Shown here: positions 27,112 through 36,227 of the stretch, piece after piece | How positions within the stretch are numbered: the stretch's first letter is position 1 | Layout of the letters: each line of letters starts with the position of its first letter | Assembly (NCBI RefSeq): GCF_900143095.1 | Contig: NZ_FRDA01000009.1 | Coordinates: forward strand, 169,148 to 233,147 | Length of the DNA stretch: 64,000 bases | From: Pseudomonas asturiensis | Lineage (GTDB): Bacteria > Pseudomonadota > Gammaproteobacteria > Pseudomonadales > Pseudomonadaceae | Direction of reading: 5' to 3' | The notes under the pieces: model-generated | What the model saw: the letters and a program-made list of their open reading frames with translations, nothing else | The model's database searches: none | Told to the model about the DNA's origin: nothing | Position numbers and translations under genes: made by a program

Positions 27112-28581
27112 CTATGACCCCTTGGCAGAGGGCTTCATATCCTTAAATCGTTGCATGATGTCAATTACAAGTGAGTTGACGGCGAGGATCTTCATGGCCC
27201 TCGTCACACTCACGTACAGCAGGTTGAGCTCGTCGTCGCGTTTTCCTGCGTCGATGTCCGGAGACAAGGGGTCTGCAGTGAAATCCTCGTAGAGTCCTAC
27301 AAAATCCCACTCCAAACCCTTTGCACGGTGCGCCGTGCTGAGCGTCACGGTTGCATCCAGTTCTGAGGTCACAGAGGCGCGGCGTAACTGGTTAATTCGC
27401 TGCGGAAGATCAGGATAATTCTCGATTATCTTGATTGATCGCAGCATCTCCGGATCCTGAGTCGCCTTGGCGATAGCTACATACTGGTCATAGTCCGCGT
27501 AGTCGGAGAGCAGCTTGCGCTGCTGCACTTGATCATTCATGTCTCGGCTGAAATAAAACAGGTCTTCCAGGTCTCGCAGTGAGTAGCTGTCAATTCCTCC
27601 AAGCCATTGCATCTTGTGGCTTTGATTGACCAGGCGAAGTGCGTTCTCAATGACACCGCTCACAGTACGGTGCAGGTAGGTACGATGCGGTAGATCGTCC
27701 GGAAGTGCTTTTTTGACCAATGTCTGTTGGCCAAGTCCCTGCAGCGGGATCGTCTCTCCTTTGAACGACAGAATGACGTTGGCCACGTAGGCAACTGCAG
27801 GCCCGAATCTAAAGCTCTGGGTCAGAAAATGTTTCTCGGCGTCAATCATAGCCGGGCTGTTAAGCGCATCCACAGCTCCTCTAAACCGATAGAGTTGCTG
27901 ATGACGATCGCCGACGGTTACCTGAGTGATTTTTTGAATCTGCACCAGGTTCGCGATAACTGGATTCACGTCTTGCCCTTCGTCGAGCAGTATGGCCCCA
28001 AAGCGCTGGCTCAAATCTGGCTGGCTCATCTGATAGAGCTTCAGGTAGCCATCGTGCGTCATGGATACAGATCGATCCTGGATGTCTACCATCCTCCTCC
28101 AAACGTCACGGGTCAGGTCAAGTGTCCTGTGCATGTATAGCTGCTGGACCGAGGTTAGCCTGCGGTTGCTCTGGAACCTTACACAGTGGTCCTCTGTGAG
28201 CTCCAGGTCACTGCTTGCCATGAAGGCGTTGAGGGTCGAGACAATATCTTTTGCAAGCTCCCAATCCTGGGTGTTGATGGTTCTTGCGATGTCCGTTAAA
28301 CGCAGGTTTCCTGCCTGCTTGTGCTTGTACTGGCTCCCATAAACAGCATAGGCAAGCCCGTGGGCGGTTTTGCATGTCACATTGCGTGGAAAGCGATTCT
28401 TTGCTGCCATCTCGACGGCTTTGTTGTAGCAGAGGTACAACATTTTGATCTTGGCGTTATGGGATGCGTAGCCCACCAGCGTTGTTGTTTTTCCGGTACC
28501 GGCAAACGCTTGGACCAGTAGTTTCCTTGCAGATGAGTGGATGGCTGGCTGCTGTTCTTCTGTCCATTGCATTGGGCGCAC
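27112..28581 (-). CDS. Fbh1/UvrD-like superfamily 1 DNA helicase
   Basis: An ATP-dependent 3'-5' DNA helicase of the UvrD/Rep superfamily, closest in feel to the Fbh1 group. It has Walker A in QAFAGTGKTTTLVGYA (residues about 28-35), Walker B FGAILLDEGQDVNP, motif III VGDRHQQLYRFRGA, motif V TLSTAHRAKGLEWDFV and motif VI LLYVSVTRAMKIL. At 489 aa it is compact, without large inserted subdomains. It starts immediately after the TIGR03747 gene stop and may be the last gene of operon A. It could process transfer DNA, or be defence-related, since orphan UvrD-type helicases occur in anti-phage systems. Confidence 0.88.
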   Translation of the reverse strand: MRPMQWTEEQQPAIHSSARKLLVQAFAGTGKTTTLVGYASHNAKIKMLYLCYNKAVEMAAKNRFPRNVTCKTAHGLAYAVYGSQYKHKQAGNLRLTDIARTINTQDWELAKDIVSTLNAFMASSDLELTEDHCVRFQSNRRLTSVQQLYMHRTLDLTRDVWRRMVDIQDRSVSMTHDGYLKLYQMSQPDLSQRFGAILLDEGQDVNPVIANLVQIQKITQVTVGDRHQQLYRFRGAVDALNSPAMIDAEKHFLTQSFRFGPAVAYVANVILSFKGETIPLQGLGQQTLVKKALPDDLPHRTYLHRTVSGVIENALRLVNQSHKMQWLGGIDSYSLRDLEDLFYFSRDMNDQVQQRKLLSDYADYDQYVAIAKATQDPEMLRSIKIIENYPDLPQRINQLRRASVTSELDATVTLSTAHRAKGLEWDFVGLYEDFTADPLSPDIDAGKRDDELNLLYVSVTRAMKILAVNSLVIDIMQRFKDMKPSAKGS

Positions 28582-29331
28582 CTATAGGTATTTTTTGAAG
28601 CTGGAGGCAGTGATGCTGACGGCAAGGCCGAGCAGTGCCGCGCACGGTAAGAGGACGAGCAGCGGACTCACGCTAAAAGGCAAAGCCAGGTAGAGGCTCC
28701 ACGGAATGATCACCAGCGGCATCATCGTGGCCCGGGCTTTGTGATAGAGATAGCTGGACTCGCGACCTGCTCCAAATCGGCGCAGATCTCTGCGGACCAG
28801 TCCATCCACGAACCCGACGAACGCGGTCATTATGAAAAGAGGGACGGCGAGGGTAAGGATCACCAGCCGCACGCAGAACACCAGCGTCGTATAGAGCGCC
28901 GCAAGGCCATAATCCTCAAATTTGCCTACCCCTACGCCGAGCATGTATCGCATATCAAACCCACGGGGCGCCTGCCCGCTCTGTGCGTAACCAGCAGTGC
29001 GGTGAACCCAATCCTGAAGTCCCGTTTTAATCACCAGCCAGTCATAAGTGGATTGCACCAACCATGTGGCGGTCCGGCCTGGCTCCTGGACTACCACGCT
29101 CTGCAGAAAGCCTTTGGAAAGCCAACTCAATTCATGGTCGAGCATTGCCCGGGCATGCTGCCAACCTGCCTCCGGCCAGAAGAAGTACATGCAGATCCAT
29201 TCAACGATGATCGCTCCGCCCAAGGACAAAAACATCACAGCAGCGAATCTGAAGGGAAGGGTAAACAGTGATCCAATGAACGACTGTTCTTGGTCCTGCT
29301 GCTGTTTCGCACGATCAGCCACGTCTGCCAT
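28582..29331 (-). CDS. TIGR03747-family ICE membrane protein (PFL_4697-like)
   Basis: A 249-aa inner-membrane protein with four predicted helices: FAAVMFLSLGGAIIVEWICMYFF (in parts), LVFCVRLVILTLAVPLFIMTAFVGFVDGL, and two near the C-terminus (LVIIPWSLYLALPF and LLVLLPCAALLGLAV). The C-terminal half after GLVRRDLRRFGAGRESSYLYH is the most family-like. It follows traD by 36 bp in operon A. Probable accessory of the coupling protein, as family members sit next to traD. Confidence 0.85.
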   Translation of the reverse strand: MADVADRAKQQQDQEQSFIGSLFTLPFRFAAVMFLSLGGAIIVEWICMYFFWPEAGWQHARAMLDHELSWLSKGFLQSVVVQEPGRTATWLVQSTYDWLVIKTGLQDWVHRTAGYAQSGQAPRGFDMRYMLGVGVGKFEDYGLAALYTTLVFCVRLVILTLAVPLFIMTAFVGFVDGLVRRDLRRFGAGRESSYLYHKARATMMPLVIIPWSLYLALPFSVSPLLVLLPCAALLGLAVSITASSFKKYL

Positions 29332-29367
29332 GTCAGCTGACCTCCTGGACGATTAACGCCTCTAAGC

Positions 29368-31527
29368 TCATGCTGCGTCCTCAGTTGTCACAGCAATCTT
29401 CTTGAAGTCGTCGAGCAGGTCCGCAGGTAATGACTCGTTGAGCGTTTGATACCCAGGCGCTGACCACCATCCGGTATCGTCGACCTTACCCACTTGGTAG
29501 GTCTGTCGCATGCTTTCTGCAAGCGCCTGCAGGTCCGCCGGCATCTCCTCGTCAGGGTCATGTCCGGGCAGTGGCATCCTCACTTTCCAGAGGTTGCCCC
29601 CTTCCATGAGTGCAAAGCACTGCCCCTTCGGCAGGCCGACAACGTGGGCGGGCTCGATCATTGGAACGCTTACCTGTTGGACTTGATCGTGACTTGCGGA
29701 TGTGAATGCTGTGTTTCCCGATGCTGAGTCCGTGGCCGAGCTGGCGGGTGTAGAGGTAAACACCTGGACCTTGGGCAACTGATTGGTCAGTAGCTCTGCG
29801 GTGGACGTTTCGCGGACGCGGAGCATGAACACATTGTTGAAGTTACCGATCACTTGGCCCGCTTTAGCTTTGTTGCCGATCTTCGCCTCGATATCGCTCA
29901 TGGTCTGTGTGTAGGCAGTCACCTGCATGCCGGCACCGCCGCCCTTGTTGATCATCGGAATGAATTCTTCACCCATCAGCTCGTTGAATTCGTCGGCGTG
30001 GAGGTTGATAGGCACCTTGGTTCCAGGAACGCCGCCCGGTAGTCCGTCGTCGACACCGAACTTGTAAATATGGCCGGCAACAGACACCAGATCCGAAAAC
30101 ATCGAGTTGCCGACGGCCGCGGCAACCTCAGTGTCTGACAAGGCGTCCAGACCGATGTAGACCACGGCCTTTTTGCGAACCACTTGCATCCAGTCGAAGA
30201 TTGGTCGCGGATCGTTCACGTCCTGGTAATCAGGCGAGATCAGCTCCGCCATCCTTCCCGTCGTCAGTTTCTCCAGCAGTGGAAGCAGGGAGGCGACGAT
30301 CTTGTCGAAGTAGGTCTTGTCGTAGCGGACGGCGCTGCGCAATCCATCCATGACCGGATCTGCTACTCGAGTCTGAGACAGGTATTGATCGATGGCCACC
30401 ACGCGAAGCGGTCGCCCCTTCATGTTGAACGGTATGTTTTTATCGTTGAGCTTGCCCTCGATGGCGACGATGATTTCCCAAGCCTTTGGATCAAACTCAT
30501 CAAAGTATTTCTTCGCGTACTCCAGAAAGATGCCTTCGATGTTGATCACGTGTTGCTGGATTTGCAGATAGTCTGGCCGACGGCCCAATGCAACGAGTGC
30601 CCTGGCTATGATGTTCACGAAGCGCCAGGCGAACTCGCGGAACGCCGCGGAGTTGCCTTCGCCGGAGAGCTGTCCGGCAATCCGTGTAGCGACTTCCGAG
30701 ATCCTCCCAAATCGGCCCACAGCGTTGTAACGCGCCGAGTGATCCGGCCAGCCCAGATGGAACACATAAAATTCGTTTAGACGGCCGGCGCGTTTCGCTT
30801 CCAGGTACATCCGCTTTAGCAGATCTGCATCACCCTTCGGATCGAAGACAATTACGACCTCGTGCTGACCGTGCTTTTTGCGACGAATGTCTTGGGTGAT
30901 GAACAACTCAGCCAGTCGGGTCTTGCCCACACGTGTCGTGCCCAAGACCAGTGAATGGCCAACACGCTCACCCAGTGGCAGCGATACGTTTTCCTCAAAT
31001 GGCTCGATGCCGTGCAGTCGTGGCAGGCCGCCGACCGGGGGAAGTGGACGCACAGGGTTGATGGGCACGTCCCATGAGGTTGCCCTAGCTAGGAGTCTGA
31101 CGACGTAGGGCGCGAACTCCGCGCGTTCTTCAAAGCGTCGAGCTGCTCTAAACAGGGAGGTTGCTTCAACATAGCTGGAGTATTTGGGAAGGTAAGTGTC
31201 CATGAGCCGCTGCGTGTGCCGTTGCTGCCAACGGAAACCAAGACCGATGAAAAGACGGTGGTTGCTTACCGGTACCTCTTTACTGGTCATCGTGTAGTGG
31301 GGTAGGCGACGAATGTTCCGCCTGTAGCGCAGGACGTGCCAAGCCTGTTTCAGTCGCACGCATCCTAAGGCCAAGAAGCCCACCGAAGTCACCATGCCGA
31401 ACAAAGGTGTGAGCGCGAAAGCCCAAGGGGCGAATACGCAACAGAAAGCACCTGCGACGCACACGTAAACGGTGTAGAGCTCTACAGCAGGTCTGAGTAA
31501 AGATTCAATGGCGTATTCGTGAGCCAT
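29368..31527 (-). CDS. traD: Type IV coupling protein TraD (SXT/PFGI type)
   Basis: This VirD4-class ATPase brings the relaxosome to the secretion channel. Two N-terminal membrane helices (about residues 15-60) precede the motor domain, with Walker A VLGTTRVGKTRLAELF (about residue 190), Walker B VVIVFDPKGDADLL and a second conserved block INLHADEFNELMGEEFIPMINK. QVTAYTQTMSDIEAKIGNK is the typical TraD glutamine region. 719 aa is normal. The ribosome site AGGAGG precedes the ATG. Central gene of operon A. Confidence 0.94.
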   Translation of the reverse strand: MAHEYAIESLLRPAVELYTVYVCVAGAFCCVFAPWAFALTPLFGMVTSVGFLALGCVRLKQAWHVLRYRRNIRRLPHYTMTSKEVPVSNHRLFIGLGFRWQQRHTQRLMDTYLPKYSSYVEATSLFRAARRFEERAEFAPYVVRLLARATSWDVPINPVRPLPPVGGLPRLHGIEPFEENVSLPLGERVGHSLVLGTTRVGKTRLAELFITQDIRRKKHGQHEVVIVFDPKGDADLLKRMYLEAKRAGRLNEFYVFHLGWPDHSARYNAVGRFGRISEVATRIAGQLSGEGNSAAFREFAWRFVNIIARALVALGRRPDYLQIQQHVINIEGIFLEYAKKYFDEFDPKAWEIIVAIEGKLNDKNIPFNMKGRPLRVVAIDQYLSQTRVADPVMDGLRSAVRYDKTYFDKIVASLLPLLEKLTTGRMAELISPDYQDVNDPRPIFDWMQVVRKKAVVYIGLDALSDTEVAAAVGNSMFSDLVSVAGHIYKFGVDDGLPGGVPGTKVPINLHADEFNELMGEEFIPMINKGGGAGMQVTAYTQTMSDIEAKIGNKAKAGQVIGNFNNVFMLRVRETSTAELLTNQLPKVQVFTSTPASSATDSASGNTAFTSASHDQVQQVSVPMIEPAHVVGLPKGQCFALMEGGNLWKVRMPLPGHDPDEEMPADLQALAESMRQTYQVGKVDDTGWWSAPGYQTLNESLPADLLDDFKKIAVTTEDAA

Positions 31528-31538
31528 AACCCAACCTC

Positions 31539-32045
31539 CTATTGCTCGATGGCAGTTGGGGTGATCAACACTGGGTAGTGGTTTAGGCCGAGTCGTTGAG
31601 ACAGGTCATCACCAGAGGCGGGGGATACCAGCGTGTTCGGCAACCAGCTCCTTACGACGGCAAGTCGCTCTGGCGTAGTCACGTTGACCACCAGACCTAC
31701 GGCCTGCATCTGTTCAAGCGCCACGCCGCGTTCTTGGATCCATCGGCGTGATGTTTCATCGTCCCCGATCAGGAATAATGGCTGCAGGTCTGGCGCGTTG
31801 ATGATTCGGCCCTGAACCGTCCCTGGAGTCATTCGAGTGGTGCGTACCGGCAATCCCTGTGCTGCTACAGGATCCAGTTGTGAGGTCAGGTCATTTGAGA
31901 CAGAAGAGGATGGCTCGGGGTTGAGCGATCGATAGTAAGGCAAAGCTGAGTCACCACCTTTGTCTTCAACTACGATGAGTTCTGCGGCTTGGCAGATCAT
32001 AAATGGCAGGCACAGCGCTGTGCCGAGGATCACTGATCGTGTCAT
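31539..32045 (-). CDS. PFL_4695-family ICE protein (TIGR03765)
   Basis: A secreted 168-aa protein with a signal peptide (cleavage near CQAAEL), the family opening LIVVEDKGGDSALPYY, and a C-terminal block with WLPNTLVSPASGDDLSQRLG and YPVLITPTAIEQ. Function unknown. It overlaps the transglycosylase gene (ATGA) and ends 11 bp before traD. Confidence 0.86.
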   Translation of the reverse strand: MTRSVILGTALCLPFMICQAAELIVVEDKGGDSALPYYRSLNPEPSSSVSNDLTSQLDPVAAQGLPVRTTRMTPGTVQGRIINAPDLQPLFLIGDDETSRRWIQERGVALEQMQAVGLVVNVTTPERLAVVRSWLPNTLVSPASGDDLSQRLGLNHYPVLITPTAIEQ

Positions 32046-32599
32046 GGATTGGTCACCAGCATTTGGATGCCGGTTACCCGGCTGAGATGTTTGGCAAAGG
32101 CCTTACGGTAATTGGCGGCTGGAGCGCCGCCTGCAGGCCGGTGATAGCGTCCGGCAACGGTGATCCAGTCACCGCCAAGCTCTCGCTGTTCAGCCAGGAT
32201 CTGTGCAGTCACTTCCAGGTTCTTGTAGGGATTGAGCGAGTCGCACGGGTTGCTGGAATTGAAACGATGGCCGTTCCAGCCCATGTTCACCTGTCCCAGA
32301 CCCACGTCGACACGCTTAGGGCCTGTCTGAACCAGCGCTATGAGTAGGGCGGTGCAAGCGTCTGCGCGGGTTGCAAAACGGTAACCCGCGCCGGCGACAT
32401 TCAATGTCCAGGGCCATGGCACAAGTTGTCCACGCAACTTCGCCCCGCTTTCCTGCAGCGCCACTGAGTAGAGCACTTCCGAAGGAATGCTCGCGGCTTG
32501 GGCAGCCAACTGATAAGCCGGTGGAGGAAGCTCGGCTGCGTGGCTTGTCAGCGCGAAGCATAGTAGGGCAAGGCCTGCCCACGTCACTGACGTAGCCAT
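32042..32599 (-). CDS. SLT-family lytic transglycosylase of the transfer system
   Basis: A periplasmic peptidoglycan-cleaving enzyme that opens the wall for the secretion channel. The signal peptide ends near SHAAEL. The catalytic Glu is in LYSVALQESGAK, and the GLGQVNMGWNGHRF and NPYKNLEVTAQIL blocks are standard SLT (goose-lysozyme-like) motifs. ATG 32599 was chosen because it gives the signal peptide; it overlaps the preceding gene by 16 nt. About 185 aa. Confidence 0.9.
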   Translation of the reverse strand: MATSVTWAGLALLCFALTSHAAELPPPAYQLAAQAASIPSEVLYSVALQESGAKLRGQLVPWPWTLNVAGAGYRFATRADACTALLIALVQTGPKRVDVGLGQVNMGWNGHRFNSSNPCDSLNPYKNLEVTAQILAEQRELGGDWITVAGRYHRPAGGAPAANYRKAFAKHLSRVTGIQMLVTNP

Positions 32600-33330
32600 T
32601 GTCCATTCACCTCTCGCACAACGGCCGGTAACTCGCCACCCAAGCTCAGGCCAAGCCAACGTCCACCGTCATGGTTGAGGGTGATTTGTCGGGTTCTGAC
32701 ATTCGTAGGGTCGATTCCCGAGACAATCGCCCAGTTGCGAATTCGCTCATCGTCGTTCTGGCTACCCACCATGTAGACGTCAAACGGCTGCTTCTGAGCC
32801 TGAAGGGCCTTTACTCGTATCGAGCATTCCGGACAGCCGTCTTTCACAAACACGGCCAGACGTCCGTTACCTTGGTTGGCTTGGGTGGCAGCAGATGCTT
32901 GAGACGCTCCACTGGCGATGGGCATTAGATTTGGATAAAGGCGTTGGAATGCCTGGTCGTATTCTCGTTGATAGGCCAGTTCCTTGGCGGTGCGCTGCGC
33001 TTCGGCTTTGACCTGCAGTTCTGCATACCGGCGGCGCTCTTCGTCACTACGGGCTTCGATACCTAACGCGCTCAAGGGGTCAAGTCCTGGGGAGTAGACC
33101 CCTCTTGAGCTTTGCATGATGGCTTGATAACGCTGCCACTCCTGTGGGCTGAGGTTCCAGTCCCTAGCCAGGATCTCGTCGCTGGATCGTGGCTGGCTGT
33201 CATAGGTTGCGCTCTGGTGCTCTTGGCTGTTGGCTTGGGAGGATGCGCTGGTCGCCGCGACGGCGACGCTCAATGGCGTCAACATGCTGAGCCCCATCAG
33301 GGCCAGTATTCGCAGGTTGTAACTGGGCAT
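32584..33330 (-). CDS. PFL_4693-family ICE protein (TIGR03759)
   Basis: A secreted 248-aa protein with a signal peptide (LMGLSMLTPLSVAVAAT), the family block ARDWNLSPQEWQRYQAIMQ and SPGLDPLSALGIEARSDEER. A C-terminal thioredoxin-like domain has KDGCPECSIRVKALQ, where CPEC is a possible redox pair. It lies between the PilP-like protein and the transglycosylase in operon A. Confidence 0.86.
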   Translation of the reverse strand: MPSYNLRILALMGLSMLTPLSVAVAATSASSQANSQEHQSATYDSQPRSSDEILARDWNLSPQEWQRYQAIMQSSRGVYSPGLDPLSALGIEARSDEERRRYAELQVKAEAQRTAKELAYQREYDQAFQRLYPNLMPIASGASQASAATQANQGNGRLAVFVKDGCPECSIRVKALQAQKQPFDVYMVGSQNDDERIRNWAIVSGIDPTNVRTRQITLNHDGGRWLGLSLGGELPAVVREVNGQWLRQ

Positions 33331-33338
33331 ATAAACCT

Positions 33339-34040
33339 CTAAGGACGCAGGGGAAGGATGCGAGGGGACCCGTTAATGCTGAACAAGGCACGAGATTCGT
33401 CCAGACTGCTGAGCTGCCAGTTGCTTCCGGCAACCATGTCCCCAGGTCGTACCAGGTTCAGTTGGCTCAGCTGCGTGCTGCCAGGTGGCGCGACTGACAG
33501 AAAGCGCTCCCCACCTCGGTACTCCACCCCAACAACCGAAAAGGGCGGTGGAGGCTCAGCAGCTTTAGTTTGTGCAGTGGCTTTACGGGTAGGGGGCGTA
33601 GCCTTTGGCTTCGGCGTCACTGCCAACTGATGCGCTGTTGCTTTGGCTGCTCGCAGATCCTGCAGTTTCGTCTGCAGCTCCTCGATCCGAGCGCCCATTA
33701 CAACGACTTCCTGTATTGAGGCCGCCTCTTGGGCCGCTTCGTGGGACGCCTGCTGGACTTGCTTGATAAGCGCCTGGACCGCATCAATCCGATTCGAGAG
33801 GGCCTGCTGGCCAGCTCTGAAATCTTCAGCCGTCACTGGTTTGAGTTGCCCGACTGCATCAAGCCGGTCATCTACACCATTTATACGTTGTGTGATCGCA
33901 TTGACGGTGTCCAAATCGGCGACGGATTGGAGCCCGGTTTTGAGATGGATTATCTGCCATTGCTGATAGGCACAGACGCTGAACGCAGCGACCAGTAGCA
34001 GTGTCCGCAGGGTGGCAGCGCGCGAAAATGACAGCTTCAT
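33339..34040 (-). CDS. PilP/GspC-like inner-membrane protein, first gene of operon A
   Basis: A 233-aa bitopic protein with an N-terminal membrane anchor (LRTLLLVAAFSVCAYQQW) and a long coiled coil (about residues 35-125). A Pro/Lys/Ala linker leads to a C-terminal small beta domain (FSVVGVEYRGGERFLSVAPPG ending in SPRILPLRP, in parts) that looks like the PilP/GspC homology region. ATG 34040 follows GAGG; an in-frame GTG 12 nt upstream is less likely. Probably links inner- and outer-membrane parts of the transfer machinery or a mating pilus. Confidence 0.72.
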   Translation of the reverse strand: MKLSFSRAATLRTLLLVAAFSVCAYQQWQIIHLKTGLQSVADLDTVNAITQRINGVDDRLDAVGQLKPVTAEDFRAGQQALSNRIDAVQALIKQVQQASHEAAQEAASIQEVVVMGARIEELQTKLQDLRAAKATAHQLAVTPKPKATPPTRKATAQTKAAEPPPPFSVVGVEYRGGERFLSVAPPGSTQLSQLNLVRPGDMVAGSNWQLSSLDESRALFSINGSPRILPLRP

Positions 34041-34092
34041 GGATGACCTCACTCAGGATGTGAGGCAGGTTCGCAAAAGCTATGATCGGAAG

Positions 34093-34128
34093 CAGTACCA
34101 AACCGTTTTTCGATTGGGATGGGTTTAC
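34093..34128 (-). promoter_or_regulatory. 36-bp conjugation-operon element, copy A
   Basis: On the plus strand it opens CAGTACCAAACC and closes GATGGGTTTAC. It matches copies B and C in length, in both arms and in position, ending 53 bp before the operon A start. The rest of 34129-34389 shows no gene. Confidence 0.72.
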
Positions 34129-34389
34129 GTTCGAGAACCCGCTACCGCGAATTCGGGAGCGTTTGCAAGGGTAGCGCCGACCTGTTTCGTAATTGCATGG
34201 AGTTGACCACCCATACTAGGGCTGGATAGACGCGGCCCCGTATACCACCGGCTTGCCACTGCCGAGCTGCGCAGGTTGCCTTAGATTGTGCAGGCTTCCG
34301 CTACCAAGAAATAGCCGAGCAAAGGGACTTATGGTTGACGGCTCGCCTGTCGATAGTTAGAACATCTAATTGCGACCCGGAGGATTGCC

Positions 34390-36141
34390 ATGAGCCCTGT
34401 TATAGACCACCGCCAGGCTATGGATGAATTTGAATCCATGCTGATTCCTGTCTCATTTCGCAGCAAGATATCAGATCAGATCTGCCCTGAATCCACGCCA
34501 ACACTGCGCAATCCGATCACCCTGAAAGGGCAGAAAAGCCAGAATCGAGAGAAGAATGTGGCTCGTAAAAAAGCACCGTCTTCTCAAAAGCCACGCCAGG
34601 AGGGCGTCAAGGAGCAAGCGTTGCACGACATGATCGTCAAGCACCCTTTCTTGCTCCACACGCCCGAGCTTTTTGCTGGCGGCTTGTACCTCAAATCTCT
34701 GCTCAACAAACTGCCCCTGCCTTCGCACCTGATCACTGATTTCGTTTATATAAGTGTGCAGGGCCCGATTGTGAAGATCACCCTGGTCGAAATTGAAAAA
34801 TCCTCCAAAGCGGTCTTTCATGACAAGCTTTTGAGCCAATACAGGCTTAGGAGCGAAGCCGAAGCAGCCGTAAACCAGGTGAAAGGTTGGAAAGACACCC
34901 TTCGGCATGACGTCATGAGAAAGTGCCTTCTCTGCAACTTAAAACCCTTGTTTGAAGGCTATCCACTCCCAATTTTTTCACCGGATGGCTCTGTGACTCC
35001 TCTGGCGATAATCGAAATAAGCTACATGCTGGTTGTAGGCAGTGAAATGCCAAGAACTAGGGCTCATCAGGATCTGATCGATCGACTCTACTTGGATGAA
35101 AGTATCATCTTGATGACTTTCCCAATGATGATGGAACTGGTCAGGAATAGACCTGAGGTCAAGAATGTCCTAAAGCTCGGAACGAAGGGGATTCGGATGG
35201 AAACCCTTGGCGATCAGAATGCGCTTCACCCAATAGCCTCGGTTCTTTCGTTGGCGGTTGGCCCTACTGAAGACCCTTACAGCGTGCGGTCAGCCGGACT
35301 TGGATGGACGGGCAGCGATACACGCTATAGAGATGGAGCCTTTCATCCGGCTTCAGTCAAAGCCATCTTTTACCGGTCAGGTGGACTTTGCGAAAAACCG
35401 GGCTGTTCCCAGCCTGTTGTGGTGGGCGATAAGGTTGCAGGAGGTCTGTCTGCGATTTACAACGTGATTGACGAAGACAGCGACGTGAGTACCTTCGGTG
35501 ACACCCGGCATGTCGCCTTGACCTGCGAAAAACATCACTTTCGCCTAAACGGCGATGACCGCTATACGCTTGGGAAGGTGCATCCTTTGGGCGAAGCCAT
35601 GATGATGCGTGGACCCTATAGGCCAAAGCTTGATGCGCAGGCTACGACCTTCAGTTCCGCCTTTAAGGCCAGCGTTATTAAGGACATACTGAGTCTTGTG
35701 GAAGTCGACTCGACAAAGGAGCCAGGACTCGCCGGGCATTTATCGGATTGGCTTTGTGCCGTGCGCAGCCTTTATATGCATCCACAAAGGCTTCTGGCCA
35801 GCATCGTTGAGAATCAATTCATGCGCCAGGATTTTGGCTGGTGTATTAGGGACAGGGCGTTGTTGGATCGTGACTGGAGGTATTCCTTTCTCCATGGCGC
35901 CAGGTTGATTCGAATCAACCACTTTGCCCATGTGGGCTATGAAATTGAGGCCAATTTTTTTGATGAAGCTTTCATTGATCGACTGAAACGGATCTTCGAC
36001 GACCGAGCGTCATGGGCACTCCAGGCTTTGTGTCAGGGTGATGGGAATGCTTTGCATCACCACCTCAAACAATCCCGGAAAGAGAGAGAGGAGCGGGAAA
36101 AGCAGGAAGAAGAGATTCGCAACTGGCGGCGTAGATGGTGA
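34390..36141 (+). CDS. Shedu-like (DUF4263) nuclease fused to a zinc/HNH-like module
   Basis: A 583-aa soluble protein preceded by CGGAGG. Residues about 72-250 resemble the DUF4263 nuclease core of Shedu (SduA) anti-phage proteins: EQALHDMIVKHPFLL (helix with an acidic residue), ITDFVYI (Asp117), LVEIEK (Glu134-Lys137) and VNQVKGW (Gln163). Together these give a PD-(D/E)xK-type arrangement. Residues about 318-390 form a second module with Cys334-x4-Cys339 and CEKHH (Cys379, His382, His383), looking like a zinc-knuckle or degenerate HNH fold. The 180-residue C-terminus is helical with a charged tail and unknown. The gene is on the opposite strand to the backbone and faces the Ntn-hydrolase gene tail to tail. 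Defence is inferred from domain similarity. Confidence 0.65.
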   Translation: MSPVIDHRQAMDEFESMLIPVSFRSKISDQICPESTPTLRNPITLKGQKSQNREKNVARKKAPSSQKPRQEGVKEQALHDMIVKHPFLLHTPELFAGGLYLKSLLNKLPLPSHLITDFVYISVQGPIVKITLVEIEKSSKAVFHDKLLSQYRLRSEAEAAVNQVKGWKDTLRHDVMRKCLLCNLKPLFEGYPLPIFSPDGSVTPLAIIEISYMLVVGSEMPRTRAHQDLIDRLYLDESIILMTFPMMMELVRNRPEVKNVLKLGTKGIRMETLGDQNALHPIASVLSLAVGPTEDPYSVRSAGLGWTGSDTRYRDGAFHPASVKAIFYRSGGLCEKPGCSQPVVVGDKVAGGLSAIYNVIDEDSDVSTFGDTRHVALTCEKHHFRLNGDDRYTLGKVHPLGEAMMMRGPYRPKLDAQATTFSSAFKASVIKDILSLVEVDSTKEPGLAGHLSDWLCAVRSLYMHPQRLLASIVENQFMRQDFGWCIRDRALLDRDWRYSFLHGARLIRINHFAHVGYEIEANFFDEAFIDRLKRIFDDRASWALQALCQGDGNALHHHLKQSRKEREEREKQEEEIRNWRRRW

Positions 36142-36227
36142 TCTTCTCAGCCTGAAGGCGACAGGGGCATGCGGCTTCATCTTGTGCCCTTGGGGCTTTA
36201 GAGGTTCCCCATAATTTGGATAGCTAA

